Shown here: positions 11,271 to 21,305 of the stretch, piece after piece
Layout of the letters: each line of letters begins with the position of its first letter
Numbering within the stretch: position 1 is the stretch's first letter
NCBI GenBank assembly: GCA_944739405.2
Contig: OX123182.2
Coordinates: 67,831,183-67,895,182, forward strand
Direction: 5' to 3'
Length of the DNA stretch: 64,000 bases
From: Euclidia mi
Lineage: Eukaryota > Arthropoda > Insecta > Lepidoptera > Erebidae
The notes under the pieces: model-generated
What the model saw: the letters and a program-made list of their open reading frames with translations, nothing else
What the model was told of the DNA's origin: nothing
Databases searched by the model: none
Translations under genes and position numbers: made by a program

Positions 11271-12972
11271 TTAATTAATAAATTAGACATGCTTCAAAAT
11301 TTACTCAAAGTTATATTCTTCGAAAATATAAATATACCTTGATATAAGTGCCCAAATATACACAAGAATTGATTGTCGACAATTTGCAAACCAATCTGGA
11401 CGCTTGTTCGGATAGCACTCTGAATCAATTGGGCCGTGTCCGCTAAAATATCACGACACGTGCCCGTAGCGAATACCAGACATTCGGAGCACGGCACTAC
11501 TGATCTGTTCAATAAGTAATGAGACTGAAGTGAGTTGCAGTTCTGCCCAATAAATATATCTGACTGTACGACATCACACCACCGTACAACGTCATGTCAC
11601 TGTGATACTTAGATCATTCGATGTATGACGTCTGCTACACCGTCTGCTGGTACGAATATACTGTCAAAACAACAGCTCAGCTTCAGCTATTTATTTTCGG
11701 AGTTTTGTTATATCCAAGGACAATAACAATAACAACTTAAATTTGTGTAGCTACTTAGCGCTAGTTACGTTCTCCACAGCCAAACATTAATATTGCTTTA
11801 CAAATAATGTCTAATCTGTTTTGAAGCGAGTGACAAAACTTATTAAATGAGCTTTATTTCAAAGATTTAGGAATTTCCTAAAGCTTGTTCCAAGATAATT
11901 TTACATCATCGACTTTGATCTTTAAACAATTATTTTTATGAAAAGGCTGCTCGTGATAAATTTATCTAACATAACGATGCCTACTTCATCCGCATTCATT
12001 TACAATTACATAAGAATAAATGCTACCACTAACACACACAATACACTTGTTCTCGACGTCTGAACGTAAGACGTAATATGAGACGATAAATTGTTATTGT
12101 ATTATACACCTCCGCCGTACATAGCCAAAGCCGCAAAAAGAAAACTCAACATAAACATAATTTTCACTCGTTGTAAAGCTTGCAGACGACACTGACAAAA
12201 TCCCTCCTCGTTCTTTCTTTAGGACCTCCAAAGCTCTAATAAATCAGTACATTTTCATTTTAAATGTTGTAGCTTTATATAAGGATGACACGAACGCCTC
12301 CCCTGCTAAAAACGGGGCAGTTCACGGTCTCGTAGAATTCATTATTCAGCAAAATTGCTCGTGTTGATTGCTCGTGCCAGCCGGGCGCTAGGTGCCTCGC
12401 TGCTATTACCTATATTGCCATCGATCTGATTCATGGAAAGTTTGAAGATGCCTACCGCCAGTCCTATTTATTTACAGCCCAGGTAGAACCGATTGCAATA
12501 ATTCAAATATTTATCGTACTAAAAATGTCAAATAAGAGTTGAAATACGTTTGTGTATCCATAGAAAAGTAAATAATAAGACTTGAGTTACGCCGTACAGG
12601 TAGACTTACATAAATATAGCACCACAGATATTTCAGTCACGTTACGAGCAGCGATAAATATAGCTGCGGTGGCAACTAATAATTCATGAAAGTTGTGCGG
12701 AAACTACCCGCAATTGGAGAGTTTGTCCTCTCCACGATGTTTTAATGAAACCTGCTAGTAATCAATTGTGATAAATGGCTCGCACTAGTGCTAACAAGGA
12801 TTATAAATACCGGCTTTACTTTAAAAGTATAATGGCATAGAATAATCCATTTAAGCATGTAATTTTGCGGACGTTGCCATCTCTCTAATTATTTTTAATA
12901 ATATAGGAGGATGTGCATTATGTGCCGTTTGGTGGCTTAAACAGAGTACATTTCCGTAGGCTTCTGTCGTAC
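11271..12972. other. no gene seen
   Basis: Mixed-composition DNA without a convincing frame or repeat. It ends at the left target duplication (GTAC, 12969-12972) of the endogenous retrovirus. Confidence 0.5.
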
Positions 12973-13229
12973 TGTAACACCCCTAGATTGCACCCCTTTC
13001 TGCCTATTCAGCACCTAACCTGAAGATCTTGCATCTCCGTCCATTTGCCTCTAGCCATGCATCACTCTCCCAGTCAGTCGCCTCCCAACCTTCCCGTCGC
13101 GCACTCCTTCTCCCGTAAATCACTCGCATATTGTAAAACTTAAAGTTAATTTTTCTTAGAAATACATATGTTTCCTGCGTGTGAATTTTGTTTCCTTTTT
13201 TTAAAAGACTCCTAAAAAGTGAGCTAACA
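12973..13229 (+). repeat. ERV1 5' LTR
   Basis: Starts TGTAACACCCCTAGATTG and ends GTGAGCTAACA, so it has TG...CA ends and is 257 bp long. It matches the 3' LTR at 23021-23805 once the retroposon there is set aside. Confidence 0.88.
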
Positions 13230-13776
13230 TTGGTGGCAGCGATGGGATTGTAAAATGCTTGGTTCCCCGCGAGTGCAGTGTATCGAATAATATAGAGAAG
13301 TGCCAAATCGACCTTGAGCCAATAGCGACTCCGAAACGTCCAAGTATACTTAGTCCACTGTGCAGTAAGTGGCAATGAAAGTACACACAGAGTGTCTCCC
13401 AAGGGACTCCAAGCCCAGCACCGACCAGGTCTACGACGATCCAGGCTCCAGACTGCAGCAATCACGACCAGTTCCAGTTGTTCCAGTTCCCTGTACCTAG
13501 TGGAAATCATGAAATACATGTGCATCGTGGTTCTGTGAGTCGTTTCAAATATACATAATTCAATCACAGTGTTTCTAAAAGTACTACCTAACTTTCGACG
13601 ACAACGCCTTATCTCACTTGTGGATGTTTAGGCTAGACGCCCGACGCCGGACGCTTATCTCCAGTTCTACGAATTGATATTCTTACATTGTGTTCACGAA
13701 CTAATAATATTTCCAGGGTCTGCCTGTAAATTTATTTTATTATTTTGTATTACTTTACTGTGTTTTATTTTATATT
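13230..13776 (+). promoter_or_regulatory. ERV1 primer-binding site and leader
   Basis: TTGGTGGCAGCGATGGG follows the LTR at once and is the candidate tRNA primer-binding site (TGG start). The rest is untranslated leader up to gag. Long minus-strand frames over this region and the LTR are chance frames; a similar frame recurs in the other LTR only because the LTRs are alike. Confidence 0.6.
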
Positions 13777-14499
13777 GTGAAATGTCCAAAGACTCAAAGA
13801 ACGTTAGAGAAGTCTAAAGAACAAGTTTCTTTAGAAGTGATTCTCAAATTCATTAAACGATTTGACGGAAGTCGTGCAAAATTAAATCCCTTTCTTAACA
13901 ACTGCGATAATGCAATTTCTTTAGCCTCCTCTCACCAAGAAAATAGCGTTTTCAAATATATTTTAAGCCAGTTGGATGGCAAGGCCAAAGTAGCATGCTC
14001 TATTAAAGAATTCGATTCTTAGCCATCACTTCGTGAATTCTAACAATTTGGCGAAAGAAAACACTATGCCCACTTACTAACAGATTTTCAAGACTATAGA
14101 CAGGGTGCCCAGGAGAATGTAAACCAATTCTCACTTCAAGTTGAAACGTGCTTATCAAAGTTGCTGACAGAAATATCCATAACTAATCACAAGAAAAGCG
14201 AACTGTCAGGTAGAGTGGCCGCGATGGAGGATCTTGCCCTTCATACATTCACTATAGGCCTAAATCCTCGTATTTTAAATATCATTAGATGTAGGGATCT
14301 GAAAACACTAAACGAGGCCTGTTTAGAGTTTGGCTAGAAAGCTGGGAAAGGTTTGTAAAAGACAGTGGAAGCGATTAATTCATCCAGTCTGGTCTAGCCA
14401 AGGCAAAGATCTAAACACCTATATACTGTGTTGCACAGTGATTACATTTCAACTTATAGGTAGGTGTGACTCACTCCTGGTGATATTCTTGTGTAGACC
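13777..14499 (+). pseudogene. ERV1 gag
   Basis: Opens with MKCPKTQRTLEKSKEQVSLE and continues through FIKRFDGSRAKLNPFLNNC, the start of a retrotransposon-gag capsid domain, then (after stops at 14020-14050) FGERKHYAHLLTDFQDYRQG and NPRILNIIRCRDLKTLNEA, typical capsid C-terminus. A decayed zinc-knuckle end (PGDIL.V then TYK) is seen at 14475-14505. The frame has stops at 14020 and 14335 and shifts later. Gag ends exactly where the inverted-arm segment begins. Confidence 0.8.
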
Positions 14500-14770
14500 T
14501 ATAAGATTACACTCATAATTTTGGCCAAAATAACAAGCAAATCGTTATAGCTACCAGTCCAATGGTCAGGGTTTTCTTCAACGAAGTCCTCGGGCACCAA
14601 ACACGTGGACGGATTGACACAAGTTTTACAATGTTCAATATTTTACAAATTCTATCACAATTAAACCGATGCCGGCAGATCAATTAGCGGCAATTCACTA
14701 GGGTTTTAAATTTACTTCAATTATCACAAAAGCACGCGTGAAGGCAAAAAGCGTGGACTAGCAAAAAATC

Positions 14771-14804
14771 AACGTGTCGTCAAAAGGACTTTTGACGACA
14801 CGTT
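14771..14804. repeat. 34-bp hairpin in left arm
   Basis: AACGTGTCGTCAAAAG, two bases, then the exact reverse complement: 16-bp stem with a 2-nt loop. The same hairpin recurs at 17781-17814 in the right arm. Confidence 0.85.
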
Positions 14805-15104
14805 CACTGACTTTTCGAGAACAAACTTAACTTTGTCAATCGCTCACAACCTCGTCGGACAAATTCCTATAGCAACGGTTGCGAGGTTGTTAATCAATAT
14901 AATTCAATTCCAAAACGCGAAATGACAAGATACGGCGTGGGACCAGCCAAAGTTTCTCCCGGACACGACAATGAATAAAAAATAGCGAATGGTTTGACAG
15001 TTCATAGTGTGACCATAGTCAGAAAGAACAATGGCCATTTTCGAACTGACTAAATTTCGAAACGACCGTTAATGGTTGTGCGCTCAAAAAATTGGCACTA
15101 ATGT

Positions 15105-16060
15105 TTATATTAAATTATGGGCATTATCATTTTCGTAATCGGCTGCCTGTCTTAAGTTTCTAAAAATGTATATTAATCGCCTGACTCTCGGTATGAGACT
15201 TTCAAGATGATTTTGCCAATTCAGTCTTTCGTTAATGTAGACGCCAAGGTATTTTATATATGGAACTATTGATACAGAAGGGCAAGAGCATAGACTGGCA
15301 GATTTGGCGCAATGGTGAGCTACTATGATGGAGGATTCGTCTGGTGGTCTTTGAGTTCTCGAAATGTCAAAGCGTATGCATTTAGTTTTTTCAAAATTGA
15401 TTGTTAGAAGATGCTTTGAGCACCAGTGCATAACTTCTGTAACAGCTGCTTCTGTGTGTTGTTTTGCTTTTTTCCAATTTTCACCATAGACCACCAGAGC
15501 CGTATCGTCTGTATATGTGTAAATGTTACAATTCGGCATAGAAAGCCTGCAAAGGTCATTAATATAAATGATAAAGAGCGTAGGGCCTAAAATACTTCCC
15601 TGTGGTACTCCAAAAGAGATGCTTTCTTCGTTACTTACTAAGGAGCCAATCTTGACACTCTGCGTACGATGAGAGAGGTAATCCTTAAAAATATTTAGAC
15701 TATTGCCACGGATGCCTATACGTTCTAGCTTTGACAAAATAATCGGGATAGACACTGTGTCGAAGGCCTTGGATAGATCCAAAAAGACGCCATAGCATTT
15801 CAACTTCCTAACTTTTGTATGACGGTCTCCGTAAGATTTGCAACAGCATCTTCCGTTGAAAGACTCTTACAAAAACCGTATTGGTTTTGGGAGATAATAT
15901 TATACGTTTTTAAATATTTCGACAAGGCATTATTCAGAACACGTTCCAAAATTTTTGATAATGTGGTTAGAACCGAGATAGGTCTGTAATTTTCGACGCA
16001 TGTGCTATAAAATAAGTATCAATTATTGCTTCAGAAAAGGTTGTTTCATGATTGAACATT
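15105..16060 (-). pseudogene. non-LTR RT fragment inside the inverted-arm segment
   Basis: Minus strand: NYRPISVLTTLSKILERV (RT motif 1-2 region, about 15900-15990), a frameshift near 15800, then GVFLDLSKAFDTVS (motif A, Asp), FGVPQGSILGPTLFIIYIND (motif B), IYTYTDDTALVVYG (motif C, TDD in place of the usual ADD), ending NDNAHNLI at the edge of the left arm. The sequence suits a Jockey or CR1-type LINE. Endonuclease and C-terminus are absent. The reading frame is lost at the arm border, so the arm and RT were joined by rearrangement or the arm is this LINE's 3' part. Confidence 0.8.
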
Positions 16061-17234
16061 TTTACAATTTGTACTGTTAGGTTGCCAGTTCCGGTTCCGA
16101 TTTAATTTAATCCAATTGAGTTACTTATGAATTTCTTTACATTGGCAACACTGTCAAAACGGAAATCGGTTGCGAGTAACCGTTGGAACGGAGCGCATTC
16201 GGTATCGAGGCTCCGGTGTGATCGGTGCTCAGTGCAAGCAGTGTGGTTTATATAAAATCAAGTATTATAAAGTTGTAATAGTGAAGAAATATACAGTGGA
16301 AAATAATATAGCATTCCCTGATATCAACCAGCAACTGTTCACCTACATATATATGCAGGTAGTTCAACAACTGTCCCTTATCGCTAGTTGGGCATGATTA
16401 TAAATTGTATACCCAACATTATTAAAGAATATTATTTTATAATCAAACCACAGTAAACCATTTGTTTCAATTACTATTTAAAAATAAAACATTTTGCTGA
16501 TAATAAACTTGAATGTGTACGTGCAATACTTACGAAACTGTGTACCTAGGTAATTGAAAGTATATCAAGCATACTATATCAAGCAATCAAGAAAATAGTA
16601 TAAAAAATGTTATACCATAATAGTACTGCAGCTATTATTTAGCTGTTTAAATAACATTCATCTATTTAGAAAATATATTAGGTTCAAACTATTATATTAC
16701 ATTTAAAAGCTATAACTATTACTAAGTTGTTTAAACAACGTTAAAGCGCTTAGTAATTTTAATACTTAATTCAAAACTATTATTTTACACACTTAGTAAT
16801 CTACAGCTAATAATTACTTGTATAAACAACGTTAAATATCTTAGTAAATGCCTTATTCGAAACTACCGTTATAATTTTTAAAAGAATTGCAGGTACTTAC
16901 CACTTCTGATATGTAATAAAACTCCAACGCACTGTTTAGTACCACTGCATATTTCTTCACTATTACAACTTTATAATACTTGATTTTATATAAACCACAC
17001 TGCTTGCACTGAGCACCGATCACACCGGAACCTCGATACCGAATGCGCTCCGTTCCAACGGTTACTCGCAACCGACTTCCGTTTTGACAGTGTTGCCAAT
17101 GTAAAGAAATTCATAAGTAACTCAATTGGATTAAATTAAATCGGAACCGGAACTGGCAACCTAACAGTACAAATTGTAAAAATGTTCAATCATGAAACAA
17201 CCTTTTCTGAAGCAATAATTGATACTTATTTTAT
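16007..17234. repeat. inner inverted pair (293 bp each) around a 642-bp AT-rich loop
   Basis: Left copy 16007-16299, right copy 16942-17234, inverted. Each contains GTTTATATAAAATC, a possible TATA box, and on the LINE-coding strand the start of an RT-type frame (TVQIVKMFNHETTF). The loop between them holds degenerate AT-rich direct repeats around GTTTAAACAACGTTAAA. Confidence 0.8.
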
Positions 17235-17780
17235 CACGTCTTAACAAACACTGATAATGATACAAAATCACCGCATTATTGTGTAAAGAAAAAACTAAGA
17301 AATTCCAGATTTTTTAAAAAATGTTCTGTGTAAAATGAAACATATGTCACAGTTTATGTCGGAAACTGTTTGGATGCGTTCAAAGTAAATTAAATATAGC
17401 AAAAAAGGACTTTTTTGATATTTTATTATTAAAATAATCCGCAGTTGAAAAAAAATGATAATGCCCATAATTTAATATAAACATTAGTGCCAATTTTTTG
17501 AGCGCACAACCATTAACGGTCGTTTCGAAATTTAGTCAGTTCGAAAATGGCCATTGTTCTTTCTGACTATGGTCACACTATGAACTGTCAAACCATTCGC
17601 TATTTTTTATTCATTGTCGTGTCCGGGAGAAACTTTGGCTGGTCCCACGCCGTATCTTGTCATTTCGCGTTTTGGAATTGAATTATATTGATTAACAACC
17701 TCGCAACCGTCGCTATAGGAATTTGTCCGACGAGGTTGTGAGCAATTGACAAAGTTAAGTTTGTTCTCGAAAAGTCAGTG

Positions 17781-17814
17781 AACGTGTCGTCAAAAGTCCT
17801 TTTGACGACACGTT
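17781..17814. repeat. 34-bp hairpin in right arm
   Basis: Counterpart of the hairpin at 14771-14804; same stem, with TC in place of GA in the loop as expected for an inverted copy. Confidence 0.85.
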
Positions 17815-18083
17815 GATTTTTTGCTAGTCCACGCTTTTTGCGTTCACGCGTGCTTTTGTGATAATTGAAGTAAATTTAAAACCCTAGTGAATTGCCGCTA
17901 ATTGATCTGCCGGCATCGGTTTAATTGTGATAGAATTAGTAAAATATTGAACATTGTAAAACTTGTGTGAATCCGTCCACGTGTTTGGTGCCCGAGGACT
18001 TCGTTGAAGAAAACCCTGACCATTGGACTGGTAGCTATAATGATTTGCTTGTTATTTTGGCCAAAATTATGAGTGTAATCTTA

Positions 18084-18275
18084 TACTCTGATATTGTCAG
18101 AGATTTTAATTCAATTTCCCATCTTACATCTAAAAACGTTAAAAGAGCAGCTAGGTTTGGTGGTATCGGCACTATGATCAAACAACTATTTGGTAACATG
18201 GATGAAAATGACGCTGTAAAATTCAGCGACGCCATTCAAATAATAGAAAAAAATCAAACTAAATTAGCAGCTTTA
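18084..18275 (+). pseudogene. ERV1 env, N-proximal piece
   Basis: Reads YSDIVRDFNSISH and, further on, a fusion-peptide-like stretch GGIGTMIKQLFGNMDENDA followed by KNQTKLAAL. The same block in ERV2 (DSLYADILRDFDSFSH) aligns. The upstream half of env (signal peptide and first subunit) is missing; the frame enters straight from the inverted-arm segment. It breaks at 18275 where a 3 kb insertion starts; the following residues resume at 21307. It would be the membrane-fusion subunit of a class I-like envelope glycoprotein. Confidence 0.8.
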
Positions 18276-18961
18276 AGGGCTACCGCAGACTATAATAGTT
18301 TCTTTTAGCATCGGCGATCGGCGATTTTGCATCTGTATCTATGCAGCATCGCGTTTTAGTGACTCTCTGCGTTTGGACGCGGCGACCGTAGTGTTGTAGT
18401 GTGTTGTTGCTGATCGGTTGAGTCGACTATCGATAAATTGATTTATTTCTTCATTATTTTAAAACAATATCATTAATATAGGTTGCCAGCAAAAAAATAA
18501 ATGTACCAGTATAACTACATGATGTTTGTTACAATGATGTTAAATCTTGTCCTATTCTTAAAAGACATTTTATGCCCTAAACAATAGACGACATGGACAG
18601 CATTGCACTCATTTCTTCGTACTAATGTTAATGTATGAAGAAATAGATGATGCTCTCCGAAAGTAATACTTGTACCCCAACCAGTGCGGTACGTACGCAA
18701 AAAATACCGACTTCAGCTCGGTTGATATTTCATTGGTATAAAGAAAGTGCTATTTAATGTAGCCACCTGTAGTCACCTCGTCAAAATCTATTAGGTACAA
18801 CACCCTAGGTCGAGAATAACTGCCTTAATAAAAACTTAGATCAGAAAACGTCAATTAGATCAGAAAATGTTTATGTTGTGTCTATTCTACATATTTACAT
18901 ATTATAAACGCTAACATAATTTTATCGACATTTATTCTGTTTAAGCCAGTCACTAATCTAA

Positions 18962-19661
18962 CCCTTTAGTAAAAATCTTATTTTCGCTTAGGTACAGAAT
19001 AATAAAGAACACTTAAGGGTAAAATTACCCCAAACGGCTATTTAAAAGCTGAACTACCTATACAAAATAAATTATTTTTGTAGTTTGCATGGGGATATTT
19101 TTAGTTAAATCTTAAGTAACACTGAAGTGCGTTACGCTAAAAATCATTTACGCTTTCACAAAAATTCTAATTGTACACCTAATATTAGGTGTACAATTAG
19201 AATTATGGCATATGCCAATAGTTTTACAAAATATCACTTAATATGAAAAGGCTAGACGGATACAAATTTTGTGCATTTATGTTACCTTTGCATTCATTCC
19301 CATAACGGATTCATTATCGCTGTATTCTGAGTTTTCAAAGACACTTTCGAAATTCCTAAAATGTTAATCGTGATTCAAGTGATCTTCACTCTCCGCATCC
19401 TTTTAGATATCATGCTTATTGATTGTCAGATACATCCTTACTCATCGCGCGTAATTGATCAAAAATTAAAGCATGCGTAACTGACACCTTGGGGTAGTTT
19501 TTACCTCACATGCCTATGCAGGCTAGACGGATGATTTTTTACGCCACGTGACTGCCAGCTTTAGAGAATACACGAAAAGAGATGACACCTTTGCAGTAAA
19601 AAATCAATATCAAGTTTTATGCACCTGGGGTAAACAATTACCCCATGGTGTTATTTAAGGG
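18962..19661. mobile_element. piggyBac-like MITE
   Basis: Left end CTAA|CCCTTTAGTAA, right end inverted TTAA|CCCTTAAATAA. A CCC terminus beside TTAA is the piggyBac target and terminal pattern; the left TTAA has mutated to CTAA. About 700 bp, no coding capacity. Subterminal GGGTAAAATTACCCC (about 19018) and GGGGTAAACAATTACCCC (about 19627) are palindromic. Confidence 0.55.
19163..19204. repeat. perfect 42-bp palindrome
   Basis: AATTCTAATTGTACACCTAAT joined directly to its exact reverse complement, no loop. It lies inside the piggyBac-like MITE. Confidence 0.92.
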
Positions 19662-20221
19662 TTAAAAATAAGTGACAACCTACGGTAAGGCGCCGTCCAT
19701 TAATCTCGTAAGTCTCTATAGGTGGAAGGGAAATAGAATAGTAGATAGATATCTCGTGTACTTGTTTTTTCTTTGAATGAACAATATCCTTGATCCAGAA
19801 ATGCTTATACGCATCATAAAACAACGTTCGTTCGTTCGATCGTGAGGGATTCAGAAAAGTCTTGTATTTAGATCTTTCGTTGCTTTTGAATACTCCAGCA
19901 TGTTTTTAGTCAACCCACTGCAAAAAGAAGGATGTCCTTAATTCGGTCTGGACATTATTTTTTATGTTGTTGCAGCGTTTTCGTAATTTTGGTTTCCGAA
20001 TTTTCTGAACCATTTCTGGAATACGTTTTATTTTCCATGCGAGATGCTTATATTTTGTAAGATCGAAATGCCAATAATTGCGAGTTAAGACTCTAATCAG
20101 CCAGCATAATTTTAAATAGCGTTGTTATTGGTAATTAATAGTATGATGCATGCTTGATAGCACGGACTGTTTCCGTATGATGCATGATATACTAATAATT
20201 ATTTTAACATGGAAAAATAGA

Positions 20222-20350
20222 GAAAATATTTTTCTCTTGTTTTTTTTAATAAGACATCTCCCGCATTAGGACAAAATCCTGTGTCGCGGGGACTTTATAA
20301 ACATACAACTAACGGACACAATGAACACCCAGACTCGAAAGAACAATCTG
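20222..20350 (-). mobile_element. SINE 3' fragment
   Basis: A T-rich start (TTGTTTTTTTTAATAAGACA) then a body with GTCGCGGGGACTT and ACACCCAGACTCGAAAGAAC, wording I know from noctuid-type SINEs on the reverse strand. The tRNA-like head is missing, so it is 5'-truncated. Confidence 0.45.
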
Positions 20351-20861
20351 TGAATTACACTTATTCAGTATACATGTTTACATATTAAAGTAGTCTGCAA
20401 GTAGCACCCATACCATCTTATACGAAGAGATGATAATTAACATAAATAAACATGTAAGATATAGAGGGAAATGATCGAATGACTGCTGACAGAGAAGTAT
20501 GGAGGAGAAGACATACAGCGCCGACCCTAACAAATTGAAACCAGGGCAAGAGATGAAGAGAATAATGAGTATCTCTCTATCTCTCTCGCTCTCTCTTCCT
20601 AGCTATATATCCCACATGGTAGTGGGGTAAGCTTTCTTTATTATCCTCTCCACTTCGCTCTATCTATAAAATCATTGCCCTACCTTGCATTCCCTCTTGT
20701 CCTTTAGTACTCCATCTCTCCGCCTTGTCTTGATCCAATAATGAGTATAATATATTTTATTTTAGTTTCAATTTCGACATCAGTAATTGGCGATATGGCT
20801 CGCAATGTTAAAAAATTTTCTTTTTTGGTTAAAATATTTTCTAACATTTTTTTATAAATAA

Positions 20862-21073
20862 CTAGATGATGCCCGCAGTTACACCTGCGTTATTTAAGGC
20901 TACTGCTCCGCTCCCATGGCCTATAGCGTGATGTTATATAGCCTATAGCCTTCCTCGATAAATGACATACCTAACGCTAAAAGAATTTTTCAAATAGGAC
21001 CGGTACTTCCTGAAATTAGCGCGTTCAACCAAACAAACAAACAAATTCTTCAGCTTTATATATTAGTATTAGA
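20862..21073 (-). mobile_element. short non-autonomous Helitron, complete
   Basis: On the minus strand it begins TCTAATACTAATATATAAAG at 21073 and ends CTAG at 20862, with the hairpin CGCAG-GTGTAA-CTGCG about ten bases before the end. The flanking bases are A before the 5' end and T after the 3' end, the exact Helitron target. Length 212 bp, no duplication, no coding. Confidence 0.8.
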
Positions 21074-21305
21074 TGGGGAGAGGGGTTTAGCCTTAAACCT
21101 AACGACGTATCATCATCACCGAGTAAGTTTAAAATTTGTAAGACATAAACGTTACTAATGGATGACCCCTATGTTATTTTAAGTGACAAGTCGCAGCGAT
21201 CGGCATCTTCCAGTGTGCGGTGTAAGAATTTGGACGCTGCATCTGGATGCTAAAAAGCGAGTCGCCGGTCGCCGACGCTAAAAGAAGCTAGTCTGGGGTG
21301 GCTCT

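Larger units (their letters stand above)
14504..18081. mobile_element. 3.6 kb segment with ~630-bp inverted arms inside ERV1
   Basis: The left arm (14504-15133) is the inverted copy of the right arm (17452-18081), nearly identical over about 630 bp. The outer ends are AGATTACACTC...GAGTGTAATCT, flanked on both sides by TATA (14500-14503 and 18082-18085), a possible 4-bp duplication. A second inverted pair, 16007-16299 with 16942-17234, lies inside. The left half also holds a LINE RT on the minus strand; the right half carries only its first residues. It could be a long-arm foldback transposon that captured a LINE, or a head-to-head dimer of one LINE whose right copy lost its RT. I see no transposase. 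Confidence 0.7.
18276..21305. mobile_element. 3 kb DNA-transposon-like insertion in ERV1 env
   Basis: Borders are set by the env frame, which stops at 18275 and resumes at 21306-21307. Imperfect terminal inverted repeats: left AGGGCTACCGCAGACTA and right, inverted, AGAGCCACCCCAGACTA, then a shared TTCTTTTAGC followed by a TCGGCGA-CGGCGA block. I could not identify a target duplication, so the superfamily is open (hAT-like or Harbinger-like termini are both imaginable). No transposase frame is recognisable; the interior has hosted a piggyBac-like MITE, a SINE scrap and a Helitron. Confidence 0.6.

Noticed and set aside
13004..13567. Long minus-strand frame of 187 codons over the 5' LTR and leader
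   Set aside because: It lies antisense to LTR and leader, has no domain, and its first part recurs at the other LTR only because the LTRs are copies.
14504..18081. Polinton/Maverick from long inverted arms starting AG
   Set aside because: No polymerase B, integrase or capsid genes, and the flanks do not give a 6-bp duplication.
18515..18700. Transposase fragment of the 3 kb insertion
   Set aside because: 61 codons without any recognisable catalytic motif.
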